64,000 nucleotides of DNA from Perca fluviatilis (GCF_010015445.1 NC_053118.1:14262937-14326936); one strand, 5' to 3'. Shown: positions 1 through 13,164, counted from the stretch's first letter. Notes: generated by a model not told the origin, from the letters alone. Numbers and translations: made by a program.

Positions 1-124
1 TTTCTGTTGCCTTGTATGCCCACATAATATACTGTATGTCACGACCTGTGATGTTGCTACGCTAGAGACATTTTAATTGATTCGCTAATGAGAATATACC
101 CCCCTTAACATGCGCCACAACGTG

Positions 125-126
<2 letters not shown>

Positions 127-213
<87 letters not shown>
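127..213. repeat. (AC)n microsatellite
   Basis: Uninterrupted CA dinucleotide array of about 87 bp. A short degenerate CA-rich patch follows at about 268-303. Confidence 0.98.
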
Positions 214-215
<2 letters not shown>

Positions 216-654
216 GTCAATTACTATCTCTTCAGCTTCTCATTTTTGCTGTGAGGAGATGAACCCAACACACAAGAGCGCACCCACACACACAGACACA
301 CACATGGCAGCTTTATCTTTTCAGCTTCTCATTGTTGCCGTGGAGAAACATTATTCTGTCTGCACTCTTATTCTATAGTCTCCATTCTTTGACCTGACGC
401 TATATAAGCATTCTGTCTTATTCTTATGCCCTCTTATTCTGATGTTAATTTGACTGGCTGAAAGGACTGGCAGAGGATTGTTCTGTCTCATTCAACAAAA
501 TACGCTAAAAAGTCATTCCTGGGATTAAAAAAAAGCTCTGCGGTTGATTTCCAGGGCTCTGTTGTCGTCTCTGCAGTTGCCCGTCGGCCCCCTGTTCATA
601 TGCTAATGAGCCAGAGCTTGATTGTTTCCTCATATTTTAATCTCCTGCACGGTG

Positions 655-960
655 TTGGAAGAGAGGGGGGCAGCATATAGGAGGAGTGTGAGTACAAGGA
701 AGATGAGAGGAGAGGAAAAAAGATGATGGAAAAACAAAAAGAAGACAGGGCAGAGGCTGCCGGTGGCTGAGGAATGGAGAGGAGGAGAAAGTTGAAGACA
801 AAAGACGAAGTAATGTAGGAGGAGGAGAAAAGCAAAATGTTTGACTAGAACAGTGAAGAGGTGAGGGACATGAGAGGGCAGGGAGATATTATTAATATGC
901 AGGGAGGAGATGATAAGATAAAGAGGGATAGAAGCACTGCTGGATGATGAGCGGCAGGTA
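655..960. repeat. purine-rich (GA-rich) tract
   Basis: The plus strand is strongly biased to G and A over about 300 bp, with GAGGAG-type imperfect repeats. The minus-strand open frame across it is Ser/Phe/Pro-rich low complexity and is not a gene. Confidence 0.7.
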
Positions 961-1637
961 GGAATATACAGTTCACCTATTAAGAAGAAATCCAGAGTTC
1001 ATTAGCAGTGACAAAGAAGTGGAGCTAAGCTGTTGAAACTTAATATTTAACATTCCTTCAGTTTAAACTTTGAGGGGAGTCACCGTAGAAGAACAAAACC
1101 TCCATACTTTCCCCTTGCACATAGGTCTGTATAGAACCAATCAGAAAGCCCGTCTGCTGCCGCTCATCATGCATACTGCAGGGTTGAAACACTGACCAGG
1201 GGCCAATGAGAGGAGGAGCGAGAGAGACTTTCTTGAATAAACTAATGTGTCATTTGCATAAATATACATAATAAAAGAGCTTTGTGGAAAGCTCCTCTTC
1301 AATATGCACCCCCCCCCCCTCCTTTTTTTTTGCAATAGAGGTCATGCAATTAAAAAAGAAGAATGTAACATTTAATTTTTTTTCTTTTTGGAATATACTC
1401 AGAGAGGTGAAGAAAAAAATCATTGCAATGGGTTTTGAAGTACAATGCAGTGTAATGTTTTTTATTGGAAAGAAAGAGTGCCAGGTCAGCTGCTTTAGCA
1501 TAGGTAGATTTGTTAGTTACTGTGAGTGTTTCAGACAGCAAAGGCAGAACGTATGCACGTAGCTTACCAGGGACTTGAATCTGAGCCAGCATGTAGTACA
1601 TATGTTGAGATATGTGCATTGGTAGACTTCCTTGTCT

Positions 1638-2397
1638 TTAAAGATGCAGTAGGTAAGTCTTATAAAACTAACTTTCTGTCATATTTGCTGAAACTGACCC
1701 TATGTTCCAGTAGAACTACATGAATTATGTAAAAAAAAAAAAAAAAGACCGCTCCCCTGGCAACTCCTACAGCCTGTAGTGCCATTGGCAAAATTCCACC
1801 GCTCCCGGTCGATTTTCTCCAATCAGGGCCACAGGGGTGGTCTATCTGCCTGTCAATCACTGCTCAGGCACACGCATATATAGCGTTCTCCCCTCCCCGC
1901 GCACGAGCTGCAGAAAGGTTTTCCAAAACTCTGTGAATAATGGAGTGGCTTTTCAGAGGTGGCGTGGCTGCAGGATTTTAAAGATCTGAAGAACGATGCA
2001 GATGTAGCCACATTTCCTCTCAACAGGTAACATAATTACCATAAATGATTTATCTTTCACTTGGTTATTAGTAGTCAAAAGTCCACAAAGCTACGTTGGG
2101 GAGGATGATAGTAACGTTAGCACAGTGTTCGGTCTGATATGATGCTGAAATGGCTAACGGTAGCCTGCTAGTTAGCATCGTTTTACTGTTGGTGAGTAAA
2201 GTTAACGTTGTGTTGGTGTTTAGTTATTGAACATGTTGTCTGAAATGCCGGCAGTTCTGTCAAACTCCGTTGTGTGGGAGGGGCTTAGGAGACGGTTTGG
2301 GCTGCAGCAGAAAGGGAGGAGGGACTGAGAAGTTGTCGATGTTCAAATTTGTTGGCAAAGTCCTGGCTCTTCACAATCTTACCTACTGCAGCTTTAA
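1638..2397. mobile_element. TTAA-flanked non-autonomous DNA transposon, family A, copy 1
   Basis: Terminal inverted repeats AGATGCAGTAGGTAAG at the left and its near-perfect complement CTTACCTACTGCAGCT at the right are flanked by TTAA on both sides (1638-1641 and 2394-2397). Length is about 760 bp. There is no transposase frame, so it is non-autonomous. TTAA target duplication is known for the piggyBac and Kolobok superfamilies; I cannot decide between them. It contains a poly-A run near 1731-1746. A second, internally deleted copy lies at 14209-15096. Confidence 0.85.
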
Positions 2398-2453
2398 GTG
2401 TTAGGAAAAATAAGTAGAATCCATACTTGGCTGTGATGCCAGTAAAGACATTT

Positions 2454-2455
<2 letters not shown>

Positions 2456-2535
<80 letters not shown>

Positions 2536-2537
2536 AG
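2456..2537. repeat. (AC)n microsatellite with CG interruptions
   Basis: CA array of about 80 bp, ending in CACG-type interruptions near 2525-2535. Confidence 0.97.
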
Positions 2538-3679
2538 CCTTGACCCCCAGAACAAGAGCCCTGCAGCCTAAGTCAGATTCAAATCAATCTTAAGTTAAAC
2601 AGCTTGCCTGTAAACTCACACATACTGTAGCCGTCACCTCCCCTCTCTCTGACCTTCTCATAAACACAGCTGCAGGAATTCAATGAGAGTTCAGCAACGT
2701 CACCGCAGCCTCTCCATCGTCTCCTTATCTCCCACCAGGTCACTCAGCACAAAGCCCAAACTGGATGTCCCCCTGGGATGTTTGTGCAACTTGTTTATGA
2801 CAGCCCAAATGTTGTTGATGCTTTTGTTGCTGATGTTAAGAGAGATAGAGACGTAGAGGGTTGTAACACGGTGTTCCACTGGGAAGCAACCTAGACGACC
2901 TGATCTTCTGAGGAGACAGAGAGAAACGAGGGGGGTGGAGTTGTTTTGGGAAGGGGGCTGGGAGAGGGACGAGAGGGGAGAGGAAATCAGGGGAGAGGTG
3001 AGAGATAAACAAGAAGACTAGAGAGACAGAAAGTGGAAGCACATAAAATGTAAGAGTTCTAAAATGCAGCGTCCAAAGACTTTCTTTTCAGAATAACTCA
3101 GCACTGACAGACTGACGTTGTTACAGTATGTGACCGAAATGAAACATTTTAATGTAAAAGATGAGCAATGTTCCCGTGTGTATGCAGTTACAGATACTGC
3201 TTTACATTGCGTCCTACATTTCACAAATGTTACAGATTCCTGTTGCACAAATTTCCTGATGAGCAATGAAATGGGTCATGCGGACTCTATTCTCATTGGT
3301 CAACTTTCTTCATTTCTAATTAAAGTGATCTTTTTTCTATTCTGATTGACCTTACCATGATCTAAGATCGAGGCTGATGAAACTTGCAGACACCCTGGTA
3401 AAACATGATATCCACTTTTTTCTGCCTCATAAAAACTGCTGTGTCTGCAGGTCCTGAAAAACTTAAACAGCCTTAAATTACAATACTTATGGCTGTTAAG
3501 GCTCAGGGGTATTGTTAAAGCTAGTATTACACTTGTAAAATAAAGTGGTTGGTGTGGTATATTTTTTGTCCGTTGATAAATAACCCCAAATACAACGACT
3601 CATATTTTTCATGTATTTCAACTGCATATTTGTTCAGGTATGTTACTGTAGCTGGCATGAAGATACGTCCTTAAAAACC

Positions 3680-5390
3680 TTAAAGGGGTGATAGAATGAT
3701 TATATAGGGTATTTCACACTGTTCCTTATGGTCTCCTTATGGGGTATGTAACCTTGGTTGGGCTGAAAATGGCGTGGTTGATATTTTATTGGCCCTTATT
3801 CATCCCTGTGTTTTGGCCCTATTTGTAACAAGAGCTTAAATTCCAAATATGGTATGTTCATGAATATTTAGATGAGCTGCGCGCTGATTGGTTCAGCGAA
3901 TCCCCATACACACACATTAGAGAAGCGACAGAATCTCATATTCCAGACACTGCAATGTTTCATTACCAATTCACTTCTGAGACTTTTTTATGTGAGAAAT
4001 CAACTATATAAAGCTCAAATATGGGCCGTTTTACGAATATTGATGGCTAATTGCAAATTTGGTAAGACGTGTCGGACTATAGGAGCTCCACACAGTATGA
4101 CGAGAAAGCGGCAGCCTGCTGGGCTCCATACCCAGGGTAAAGTCACCCTTTGTGGATTAGCTACTGCACTACGGGGCTTTGCGGCCAGCTGCCGGAATAA
4201 CTATAATATATTTACAGTCTGAATTTCGTCATTGCACTTATATCACAGCTACCCCAAGGTCTTACAAAGGTAAAAAAAAGCTAATAGTCTGATTTGAATT
4301 TAAGGCATTTTTATAAACGTGAGGGCTCTTGTTAGGTGGAACAGCTAACTAGCTATGTGTCCCATTCAATACAATGGGAAACGATTGTGGCTCACTAGCT
4401 ACACTTTCGACATAACTATAGTATATTTACGGTTTGAATTTCGTTACGCCACTTATATAACCTCTACCACAAGGTCTTATAAAGCTAACAATGGTGTCCG
4501 ATTTCAATTTTATAAATTTTTTTGAATTTCAGGGGAATTCTAAGAGGAGGCTAGCTAGCTCTCATTGATAGAGCTCCATCCAGCCGCAGGCTCTATCAAT
4601 GAGACTCGCGGACAAGAGGCATTTATTTCACCGATCGTTTGTTTAAATAACTCAACACATTATAATTACACACATTATAAGATTAACTGGAACCTGTGGT
4701 AAGAGATTGCTGGCGTAAAAACTTCGCTGACCATGCTCTCACTCACACACACTGGGCATTTAGCAGGAAGAGGGCAGCTGCAGGCCCTGGAGCTCTGTCC
4801 AGGCAGCGGCGTTTGTTAGTCCATTAACCCACAAAACGGTGACTTTGCATGGGTATGAAGTGCCGTGGGCTGCCAGCCGTGACGGAGCTCAATCGAGCAC
4901 ACAGCAGGCCGAGGTCTGTGAAGGAAGGCAGGCCAGGCGGCGAGGCAGCAACACAGGCAGCACCGGCAGCTGAACTCCGACACACAGTCGGACAAAATTT
5001 GCAATTAGACATACTTTTTCTTAAAACGGCCCATATTTGACCTCTACATAGTTGATTTCTTGCATAAAAAAGTCTCAGAAGTGAATTTAATGGTAAAATA
5101 GCAGATGAACAATGTATACAATTTCTGAGATCTGCCCGACCTAGATTCAGAAGACTACCTGATCTCAGGTCAGTTGTGTAGCCTATGTAAATGTTGGGGC
5201 ATGACAAACATAGAGACTAGAGCCAAATGAGGAGGATTGTTTTCAGAGGCAGTTTCAAATTGTGAGATTTGCAGAGGAAAGAGGTGTCAATGGGATTTAG
5301 AGGTTCTATGTACGTCCTAGTTACCCACTAAACTGTCATTATTCAACTATGACAAGGTAAAATCGGTTTTGCATTCTATCACCCCTTTAA
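3680..5390. mobile_element. TTAA-flanked foldback DNA transposon (about 1.7 kb)
   Basis: Bounded by TTAAAGGGGTGATAGAATG at 3680 and the exact complement ending at 5390, so TTAA is duplicated. Inverted homology runs deep into the element: about 3950-4180 matches the reverse complement of about 4820-5100, and the two opposite-strand open frames therefore share segments such as SLLRLFY and QIWAVLR. These peptides result from symmetry and are not evidence of a gene. Between the arms is an internal direct duplication with a 215-bp period (from about 4197 and 4412) and a 13-bp stem hairpin (arms 4561-4573 and 4591-4603). Superfamily is piggyBac or Kolobok by TTAA only. Confidence 0.88.
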
Positions 5391-6129
5391 TGAAACATGC
5401 AGAGACTTGATTATCAGTGCACTTTATGAAAGGACAAACTTAAATAACTGCAAATCCTTTTTTTTCTGAAATTCTAAGCAACTCCTGGAACTGGTTTGAA
5501 ATGGTTTTATTAAATAACTCTCAGATGTGATTTCCCCACACATAATTTACTCTCCAGACTAATCACAGGTTATACCTCTAGCCTACACATTCTCAACTTG
5601 ATACTTGGAAACCTGTACGTATCCTGTATTGAATATCATTAGGCTTTTCTCCAAGAAGGCTAATTATACTGGCACACAGCATTAACTGAACTTGCTGTGG
5701 CCTCCTCTGCTTCCACTAACATAAATATGCCATGTTTCCTTCCTTTATTTTCATCATATAAAGTATTTATTTTCTGTTTGGTGATTGCAACACCCCGCGG
5801 CCACGTCGTCCAGTCAGACAAGGCCTGGACACGACAAGTTTGGCATTCAATTCCTGAAAAGATGATTTGTTGCTTTTTTAAGATTTCCGAGAGAAGCGGT
5901 AGCCAAGGCTTAATTTAGCTGCTTGTGTAATCTCTAAACCGGGATGGTATATTGGGAGCCATGTTTCCATTCCGATGTATTCATAAGCTCTTCCTTAAAC
6001 CCTTCCGCTGGTGCGTTTAGAGGCACAGAGAGTAAGAGAGAATCTCAGCGCTGGACCCAAAAATAGCCCGCATTCTTTCCTCTGTGTTTCAGGAAGCATC
6101 CGAAAAGGCTGGAACAACCCGCTCTTACA

Positions 6130-6385
6130 TGTCCCCCTCTTTCATTTCTCCATTGTCTCATCCTCTTTCCTCTTATCCTTTCTCACTCAGTTCTCATCAT
6201 CAGCCATCCCTCCTTTACCCTCTCCCTACTCTTTTCCCTGCCGCCTTCTCTTTCACCGCCTCTCTCCCATTTCTTTAGCCCTTCCTTGCTTCCTTTCACC
6301 CAAAGTTCACCCCTCTCTGGGACTTCTTTTGCTCTACTCTCCTTCCTTTCTACCATCACTTAGAGTCTTTCAATCCCTTCATCTA
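6130..6385. repeat. pyrimidine-rich (CT-rich) tract
   Basis: Plus strand dominated by C and T with imperfect TCTTTCC and CCCTTC repeats. The Ser/Leu/Phe-rich frame across it is low-complexity read-through. Confidence 0.7.
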
Positions 6386-6934
6386 TAATGGACTCACGCT
6401 TAATACAGCTAAGACTGATCCTTAATGTTAATGTCTCTGCACACACGCCCACGGGAAAAAGAAAAAAGGTGTTGCATCATATTAAATGCACATTGCACAC
6501 ACACATATTGCATATTGCCAGAGATGAGCCTTGTTAAATGTATAGTGGAGTTATAGCAGCTTCAGATTCATTGTTGGCTGTTACTGTAATCTCCCAAGCC
6601 ATATACCTGTCTTACACACTTTTATATCTGCATCTCTGTCTTGCTCACAGATACAACAGCAACACACTGGCACACTCAGAGCCTCAGCATGCAATAACAA
6701 AAATTGTTTTTGCTAAAAATAGCAGGGGAAACCTGACCTTAGCAAGGTCAATGTACTTTTACGGGAACTCTGGAAAAAACTTAGCTGTGGTTGTATGTGA
6801 GTGTGTGTGGGGGGTTAGTTGAAACCCATTTTGAGAAGCTCATTGTTTGGAAAGTAGAGAACTCTTTAGGGACAAGAGGGCTATCTATAGACAAGTGTGT
6901 GCGCATAGATGTGAGTTTAGTTGCAGATACAGTA

Positions 6935-6936
<2 letters not shown>

Positions 6937-6971
<35 letters not shown>
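6937..6971. repeat. (TG)n microsatellite
   Basis: Uninterrupted TG array of about 34 bp. Confidence 0.95.
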
Positions 6972-6972
<1 letters not shown>

Positions 6973-7739
6973 TCTAGTGTGTTTTATGTGTTTCAACCTA
7001 GCCCTGAATAAAGTGGATCGGCAGAGAGGAAGGGCAGCATTCACAGAATGAGCTGAATAACAAATGGGTGGTAGATAGTAGAGTACATGCCCGGTCGCAT
7101 CAGCATTTAAAACGGACAATTTTGTGAAAAAAAAGGCTCACGTGTGCAATGAACATCTGCACAAACTGTTTGCGTCAGGTTCAATTTTGGAGAATTTTAA
7201 CCAATAGCAAGCCATTTTGACAGTGTTGAGTAAACGGAGAACCGAAAAGTCCAAAATAGACCACCATTAACTTTTATTTAACCCTCTTTTGGTGTATAAA
7301 CTGCTCCACAAAAAAAGAAATGTTTATTTGACAGAAAATGATCATACAAATATGTTTTCTTATTAAACTGTGTGACTTTGTATGTGACCCAGCTAACAAG
7401 CAGCTGACAGTTAGCAACTTTGCTAGTTCGGAGAACTTTTTCCCTCTTTACTAACTATTTGTTAAATGAAATGATATTCAGTCCTGAAAGCAAAACGGCA
7501 GGTGAGTAAACGGGCCAGTACAGAGACAACAGAAAGCAGCTCAGAGAGCTATTATGACTTGCCAGCGCTAGCATGACCCTGGCTGGCTATCATGATATTG
7601 GTTAGCTAGCCAGCTACAGGAGTTTACCAACTAGCCATTCAAGTAGACACTATAACATTATGCCTCTTGAACCACATATTTCCCAAAGACGCAAAATGAG
7701 ACTCAAGAAAGCAGTTGTTTCAAAGAAATATAGATTGAA

Positions 7740-8735
7740 AGTGGCTGGGTTGGACCAGTGGGTAGGGGAGCGCAGGGCACAAAGTAACACTTTTTGGTTT
7801 GGGCTAAATATTTCTCAAACCATTTGAGTTTTACTGCTCATATTTTTATACAAGCAACATACATATCTCTGTTACAAATGTGCACTGAAAGTTTGTTTAT
7901 AGGACCTACCGTTCTTGAACAATTCCACCGAGAGTGGCGAAAGGTGAAATGTTTCAACCATATGCGGGGTTAGTTGTAACAGATAGAGGGTTAGTTGTAA
8001 TACTTGTTAAAAAGTTGGATTTAACACAAATAATTCAATAGCATTGTGCTATACACCTAATAAACCTGTATAAAACACTTCTTTACTAAACTCTGGATAA
8101 TATAATAGTTTAATTTATGGAGCTATTGAAAAAAATAAATAAAATAAAATGTAAAAAATAATAATAAAAAGAATTCTCATTCTATTGACAAAAGAAATGC
8201 AATACATAGTTGTTCACGCTGTACTTCAATACTTTCAAAATGACGCATTTACCTCAGGACTGGTTAGCACTTGCTATAAAATGGTACGATGTTTTAGCCA
8301 AGAGGACGGTGATCAAGGCAATCTAAGATTAGTTACACTGACTTTCACACGCTCTTTAGAAATCGAAAAATACTTCTGACCAAAAAAAATAGTTACATGA
8401 CGCCAAAACACAATTTCTTCTCTCTCTCGGACACAGCGGAAGTAAAAAGAATTCCAAATTGGCTGGAACATGTCTAATTGCAATGTCATTACATGCCCTG
8501 AAGAACATCCAGTTCTACCCTGTGCAACCACCTAAAAAACATGTGTTACATTTAACCCCGCGTTACTTTGTGCCCCGCGCTCCGAGCAGGCGCACATATA
8601 CTTGGGGGTTTATGCCTCGACGCAGAGGTCCAGGGTTCAAATCCGACCTGTGACGATTTCCTGCATGTCTTCCCCCCCTCTCTCTCACTCCCCTAGCTGT
8701 CCTATCAAATAAAGGCGGAAAAGCCCAAAAGAAAT
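7740..8735 (+). mobile_element. tRNA-derived SINE split by a DNA transposon
   Basis: The first about 27 bases (GTGGCTGGGTT, then CAGTGGGTAG, an A-box-like segment) match the 5' end of the SINE at 59938-60118. The rest resumes at about 8584 with GAGCAGGCGCACATATA, a B-box-like GGGTTCAAATCC at 8633-8644, a TC-rich body and a tail resembling AATAAAGGC. The split is caused by the element at 7767-8583. Orientation is plus. SINEs of this layout are transcribed by RNA polymerase III from the A and B boxes; this copy is certainly inactive because the promoter is separated. Confidence 0.8.
7767..8583. mobile_element. non-autonomous DNA transposon inserted inside a SINE
   Basis: Terminal inverted repeats are visible: GCGCAGGGCACAAAGTAAC near 7771 and the complement GTTACTTTGTGCCCCGCGC ending near 8580, with one mismatch. 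About 817 bp, AT-rich inside, no coding capacity. A clear target-site duplication could not be assigned because the junction bases with the host SINE are ambiguous. Superfamily unknown. Confidence 0.8.
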
Positions 8736-9189
8736 ATATATATATAGATTGCATAGTTGTTGAAGTCAATAATGGTATCTATTAAAGACAAAAACAACAT
8801 TAAGTGTCTTAGGAAGGTGTTGGGCCACCACGACCTTCCGGAATAGCTGCATTGTACCTTATTGCAATCTTTATTATTATCATGTGCTTTATATGCTTTT
8901 AGTATCTAGTAACTGAAATAGTTTGCATTGCATTTTACTATCCAGACAAACTCATTAGGTAGTCAGCAGCATGTGCATATATGACACCGTGCAGCAATGT
9001 TTTGTGGTGTGTTGCTCACAGGCTCAGCCATGCAGGAAATCTACGAAAAGCCGGTGACTGTGTTTGCTTTGTGTGACAGTTTGTGTTGCTGCCTCTGAGC
9101 CTTTTTCCCACTGCGAGAGCTGCTCCACTGTACTTAGTGTGTCAACAATACCAGCTGAGAGGCAGCCTTCAGTCCACACACTCCGACTG

Positions 9190-9371
9190 CAGAGTAATCC
9201 TTAAAAGAGAGAAACTGGGAGAAAGAGAGAAGGGAGGGAGACGTATAGAGCGAGTATATGGGAAGTGGAAAGATAGAGGTGAAAAGAGCAAGAGATTGAG
9301 CGATGGTGGAGCTGAATTTGACAGTGAGCGAGAGAGGGAAAGAGAGGAGAATGCACGAGAGAGAGAGAGAG
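9190..9371. repeat. purine-rich (GAGA) tract
   Basis: Imperfect GA repeats on the plus strand ending in a clean (GA)n run near 9357-9371. Confidence 0.75.
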
Positions 9372-9502
9372 ATATTTCAATGTTTCAAAGGATTTCCCTA
9401 TCACAGTCTCTGACACATTACATACACAGCTCACTATCGGCCTGACCCTGACAGCTGCACAAATTGGCTGAAAGAGGTTTCCTGGGAAAGGCCTTTGATC
9501 AG

Positions 9503-9513
9503 GTGTGTGTGTG

Positions 9514-9556
<43 letters not shown>

Positions 9557-9560
9557 TGTG
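9503..9560. repeat. (GT)n microsatellite, interrupted
   Basis: GT array broken by a TTT interruption near 9528-9530. Confidence 0.95.
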
Positions 9561-10194
9561 TCAGCAAATGAGAGGAAGGGGAAAGATGTACATTTGTGCA
9601 TACCTGGACATCTGAGTGTGTGTGTATGTGTGAGTGAAGAAAGGCTCTTTTCTGTTCCAAATCATGATGGAATGAAATTAATGTACATAGGTAAGGCTGA
9701 CACTGAGTGTGTGAATAAATGCTGCCAGTTTGGTTATGTTTGCTTGCGCATATTGCATGTGCCGACATGTGTGCAACGTGTCTTATCTTAAAGACGATAA
9801 AGCTTTTATTCCGGTGATATTTCTATTTCAGATTTCAGCCTGGGGTCTTTTATTTGTATCTGATACTTCCCATCAAACATTTATCCATGTTATCTTTCAG
9901 AGGTGGTCGGTAAACAAACCTATTGTTAAAAGGCTTATATCGAAATAGTTCAGGCTTTGAAGCAGCAAGGTTTTCATTATCAGGATCACAGGCACCACAT
10001 GCAAACACCTCTCAGTACAATCCACACACTGCTGGGCCCTGAGCAGCTCCTCTGGAGGAATTTCGACTGTGATGCTTTGCTCAGTGTGTCTGCTTTCTAG
10101 CAACTAAAAAGCTGTCTTTAATAATAATACAGCTTCAGGATATCAGAGTTCACCTTTTCTTCTCAGTCTTTACAGTAATGATATTAACACATTG

Positions 10195-10625
10195 ATGTTG
10201 ATGTTTTAGAAATGCAAGCAGCATGGCACTAGGTATGGTCCTCTGAGGCCCATGAATGTGCATATTATTGGGCATTAGTGGTCCCCAGAGGATGAACCCC
10301 ACTGACTCTGGTGATACTTGACTTTTTCCTCCAGCGCCATAGCGAGGTGGATTTTTTTTTTTGTGTTGTAGTTAAATATCTTCTTAACTATTGAATGGAT
10401 TGCTTATGCATTTTAATGACTTTGGTGATCCTCTGACTTCTCCTCTAGGACCACCAGCAGGTGGACATGTTTTGGTTTTTAATGAAATATTTCAACAACT
10501 TTTTAATGGATTGCCATTAAATTTGGCACGGACTTTCATGTTCCCCCTCAGGACTAAATTGAATACCTTTGTGGTTCCATTAACTTTTCATTTAGTATTA
10601 TTACCAAATACCTACAAAACAAAAT
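10195..10625 (+). repeat. dispersed fish repeat, forward copy
   Basis: The stretch contains phrases such as GACTTTGGTGATCCTCTGAC and GAAATATTTCAACAACTTTT. Its 10480-10560 part matches the reverse complement of the repeat at about 27120-27185. The phrase is itself partly duplicated (about 10310 and 10425). It resembles a non-coding repeat I know to be common in percomorph genomes, but I cannot name the family. No coding capacity. Confidence 0.65.
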
Positions 10626-10944
10626 CTTCTCAGTAAACACAGTATTGGGAGATATTCTGGAAAAAAACACCAGACTGCAAATGTAAGGGTTTTAGGACTC
10701 ACTTGCAATACAGAGTTGTATTTGTCACAGCCATTAAAATGAAGTATTAGCCAGTGTAGCCTTTTTTCATCTCTGCACTTTGTCATGTTTTTGTTGAAGT
10801 GTATAGGCTCATTCTGGGCTGTTAGTGTAAGGCACTGACCTGTAAATGACACTACTCCACAGGCACCATCTCTTTTTACTGCTGCATGTCTGCTGTACAT
10901 GTGTTGAATCCTGTTAGTGCAGTCTGTCTGAGCTGCCAGCGTGC

Positions 10945-10945
<1 letters not shown>

Positions 10946-11040
<95 letters not shown>

Positions 11041-11057
11041 GTGCGTGCGTGCGTGTG
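10946..11057. repeat. (TG)n microsatellite with GCGT tail
   Basis: About 112 bp of TG ending in GTGCGTGCGTGCGT variants at 11035-11055. Confidence 0.98.
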
Positions 11058-11932
11058 AGGAATCGAGGGAAGTACAGGTAATGGATTAATATCAGAGCTG
11101 GCTCAGGCTCTACATTGCTGTGTTGTGGCAACCTGTCATTATCACAAACACTGGCTTACACACACAAAAGCTCACACACACTCACTGGCAATTGCAACGC
11201 ACATGCACATACATCCGCCAAATACAGTATACATCCAAACGCACACACTTAGTCTCTCACCTGTCCCTCTCCCTTGCCTCAACTCTCTCTCCCTGTCTCG
11301 CTCACTTGTCATTGTGGCACACAGTGGAACTGGCCTGTGATCATCTCGAACTGCAGCAGGATCTCAAACTCATTCCATCCAGTTCTCTACATTGGGACCA
11401 ATGCTGAGACTAGATTTCTTTGTTGAGACAGTGTTTTGCTCCCAACATTAAGGAGGCAGTAAGAGTGTTTTGCAATGCTGTTGTCATAGGCTTGTTTACT
11501 TCCTCCAAACTTAACCTAATAGTTTGCTTGTGGCAGCGGGCAGGCAAGGGTGGGTGTGCACTCTGATCCCATCATCCAAACACTCATTAATCCTCACACT
11601 GCCCTTCTTCCCTGCCAGAAATGGTCATCTTATTAAGTCATTTAGTCAGCATTGAGCTGTGTAATTGGACCGTGGAGGCCGATAGGAAACGTTTGAGTAA
11701 GTTAGGGTTGATAAAGGGCCAAGGCCTGGATTAAACACTGGATGGCCTGGTTTGTGCACCCATAACAGGATGCTTGACAGAAACTTCTTAGAGTACAGTG
11801 AATGAGCCCAATGTAGTATTCTGTGGTTTCAAGAAATTGTCATTTGACTCGAGATGATTTCCTTTTATCGTTTTGAACCAACTCTGCTTGGATACTAAAG
11901 AACAAGTTAAATGATCACATTTTTAAAGGAAC

Positions 11933-12610
11933 ACGCCGACTTATTGGGAATTTAGCTTATTCACCGTAACCCCCAGAGTAAGACAAGTCGATACATACCC
12001 TTTTCATCTCCGTGCGTGCTGTAACGCTGTCTGACGGCTCCAGCATTAGCTTAGCTCAGCACAGATCCTGCAGTTAACTGGTTCCAACTAGCCTACTGCT
12101 CCGAATTGTGACAAAAGTGACAAAATAACGCCAACATGTTACTATTTACATGTTGTTACATTAGAGTCCGGCGTGTACAAAAACAACGTAACATGAGACA
12201 CAGCCATCTTCTATCCATAAACAAACCGGAAACATATTCTCGAAGACTGCTTGTTGCGAGCATATCCTCACTGCCCAAGTACTATATTCTTCCAACTGAG
12301 AATATAGTTCCCGGTTTGTTTCACGGTTAGAAGATGGCCGTGTCTCATGTTACGTTGTTTTTGTACAGCGCGTGACTCTACAAATCACAACATGTAAATA
12401 GGAACATGTTGGCGTTATTTTGTCACTTATTCGGAGCAGAAGGATTACTGGAACCATTCACCTGCCTGTTCTGTGATGGGCTGATGCCGCTGGAGCCGTC
12501 AGACAGCTTTACAGCACGCACGGAGATGAGAAGGGTATGTATCGACTTGTCTTACTCTGGGGCTTACGGTGAATAAGCTAAATTCCCAATAAGTCGGCGT
12601 GTTCCTTTAA
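11933..12610. mobile_element. TTAA-flanked near-complete palindromic transposon
   Basis: TTAA at 11933-11936 and 12607-12610 flank inverted ends AGGAACACGCCGACTTATT and its complement. The inverted repeat extends nearly to the centre: arms of about 300 bp match with scattered substitutions, for example CAACGTAACATGAGACAC on the left against GTGTCTCATGTTACGTTG on the right. Only about 60 bp near 12235-12300 are unpaired. No transposase frame. A transcript of this intron could fold into a long hairpin. Confidence 0.9.
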
Positions 12611-13164
12611 GATTCAGACTGAAGATTTAGACTGAAAGACCTGTCAAGACAGCTGATGCAACTTTTAAATTAAATACACTCACCAGCGACAGGACATACG
12701 CTCAGAGCCTTCTGTCCACCGACACTTGCCAGTGGCTTGAGAAATTTCCTGTTCGATAACACGAAAACCCTGTAACTTACAGCAAGTCACTCCAATCGTG
12801 ATGTTGACACTGCCTGAATAGGGATGTTTATTGCATTGTCATCAAAGCCGGAGAAGTTACTAAGATGCAACACAGCCTGTTATCGTTATTGATACAGGCA
12901 CCCATAGTAAAACTTGGTACCATGATCATAATGAGCACTACAGTACTAATTACACACATCCTGCTTCCTTAATTTGATGTGCTTCCTGTTGAATCAATGT
13001 ATTGGTGTGGGACTTGATGCAGGAAGAGATTATTCACAAGGATGTGAGTTCGGTAGAAAGATGATGTTGTGTTTGATGGGTAGGACTGAGGTTACCGTGC
13101 ACAACAGCTGGAATCTCACAATATCACATATCACACGAAAATCCATCTTGGCAGGTTTCAAGTA

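Noticed and set aside
3872..5207. Two opposite-strand frames sharing a Leu-Arg-Leu-Phe-Tyr segment
   Set aside because: Again produced by inverted-repeat symmetry inside the TTAA element 3680-5390; no protein family recognised.
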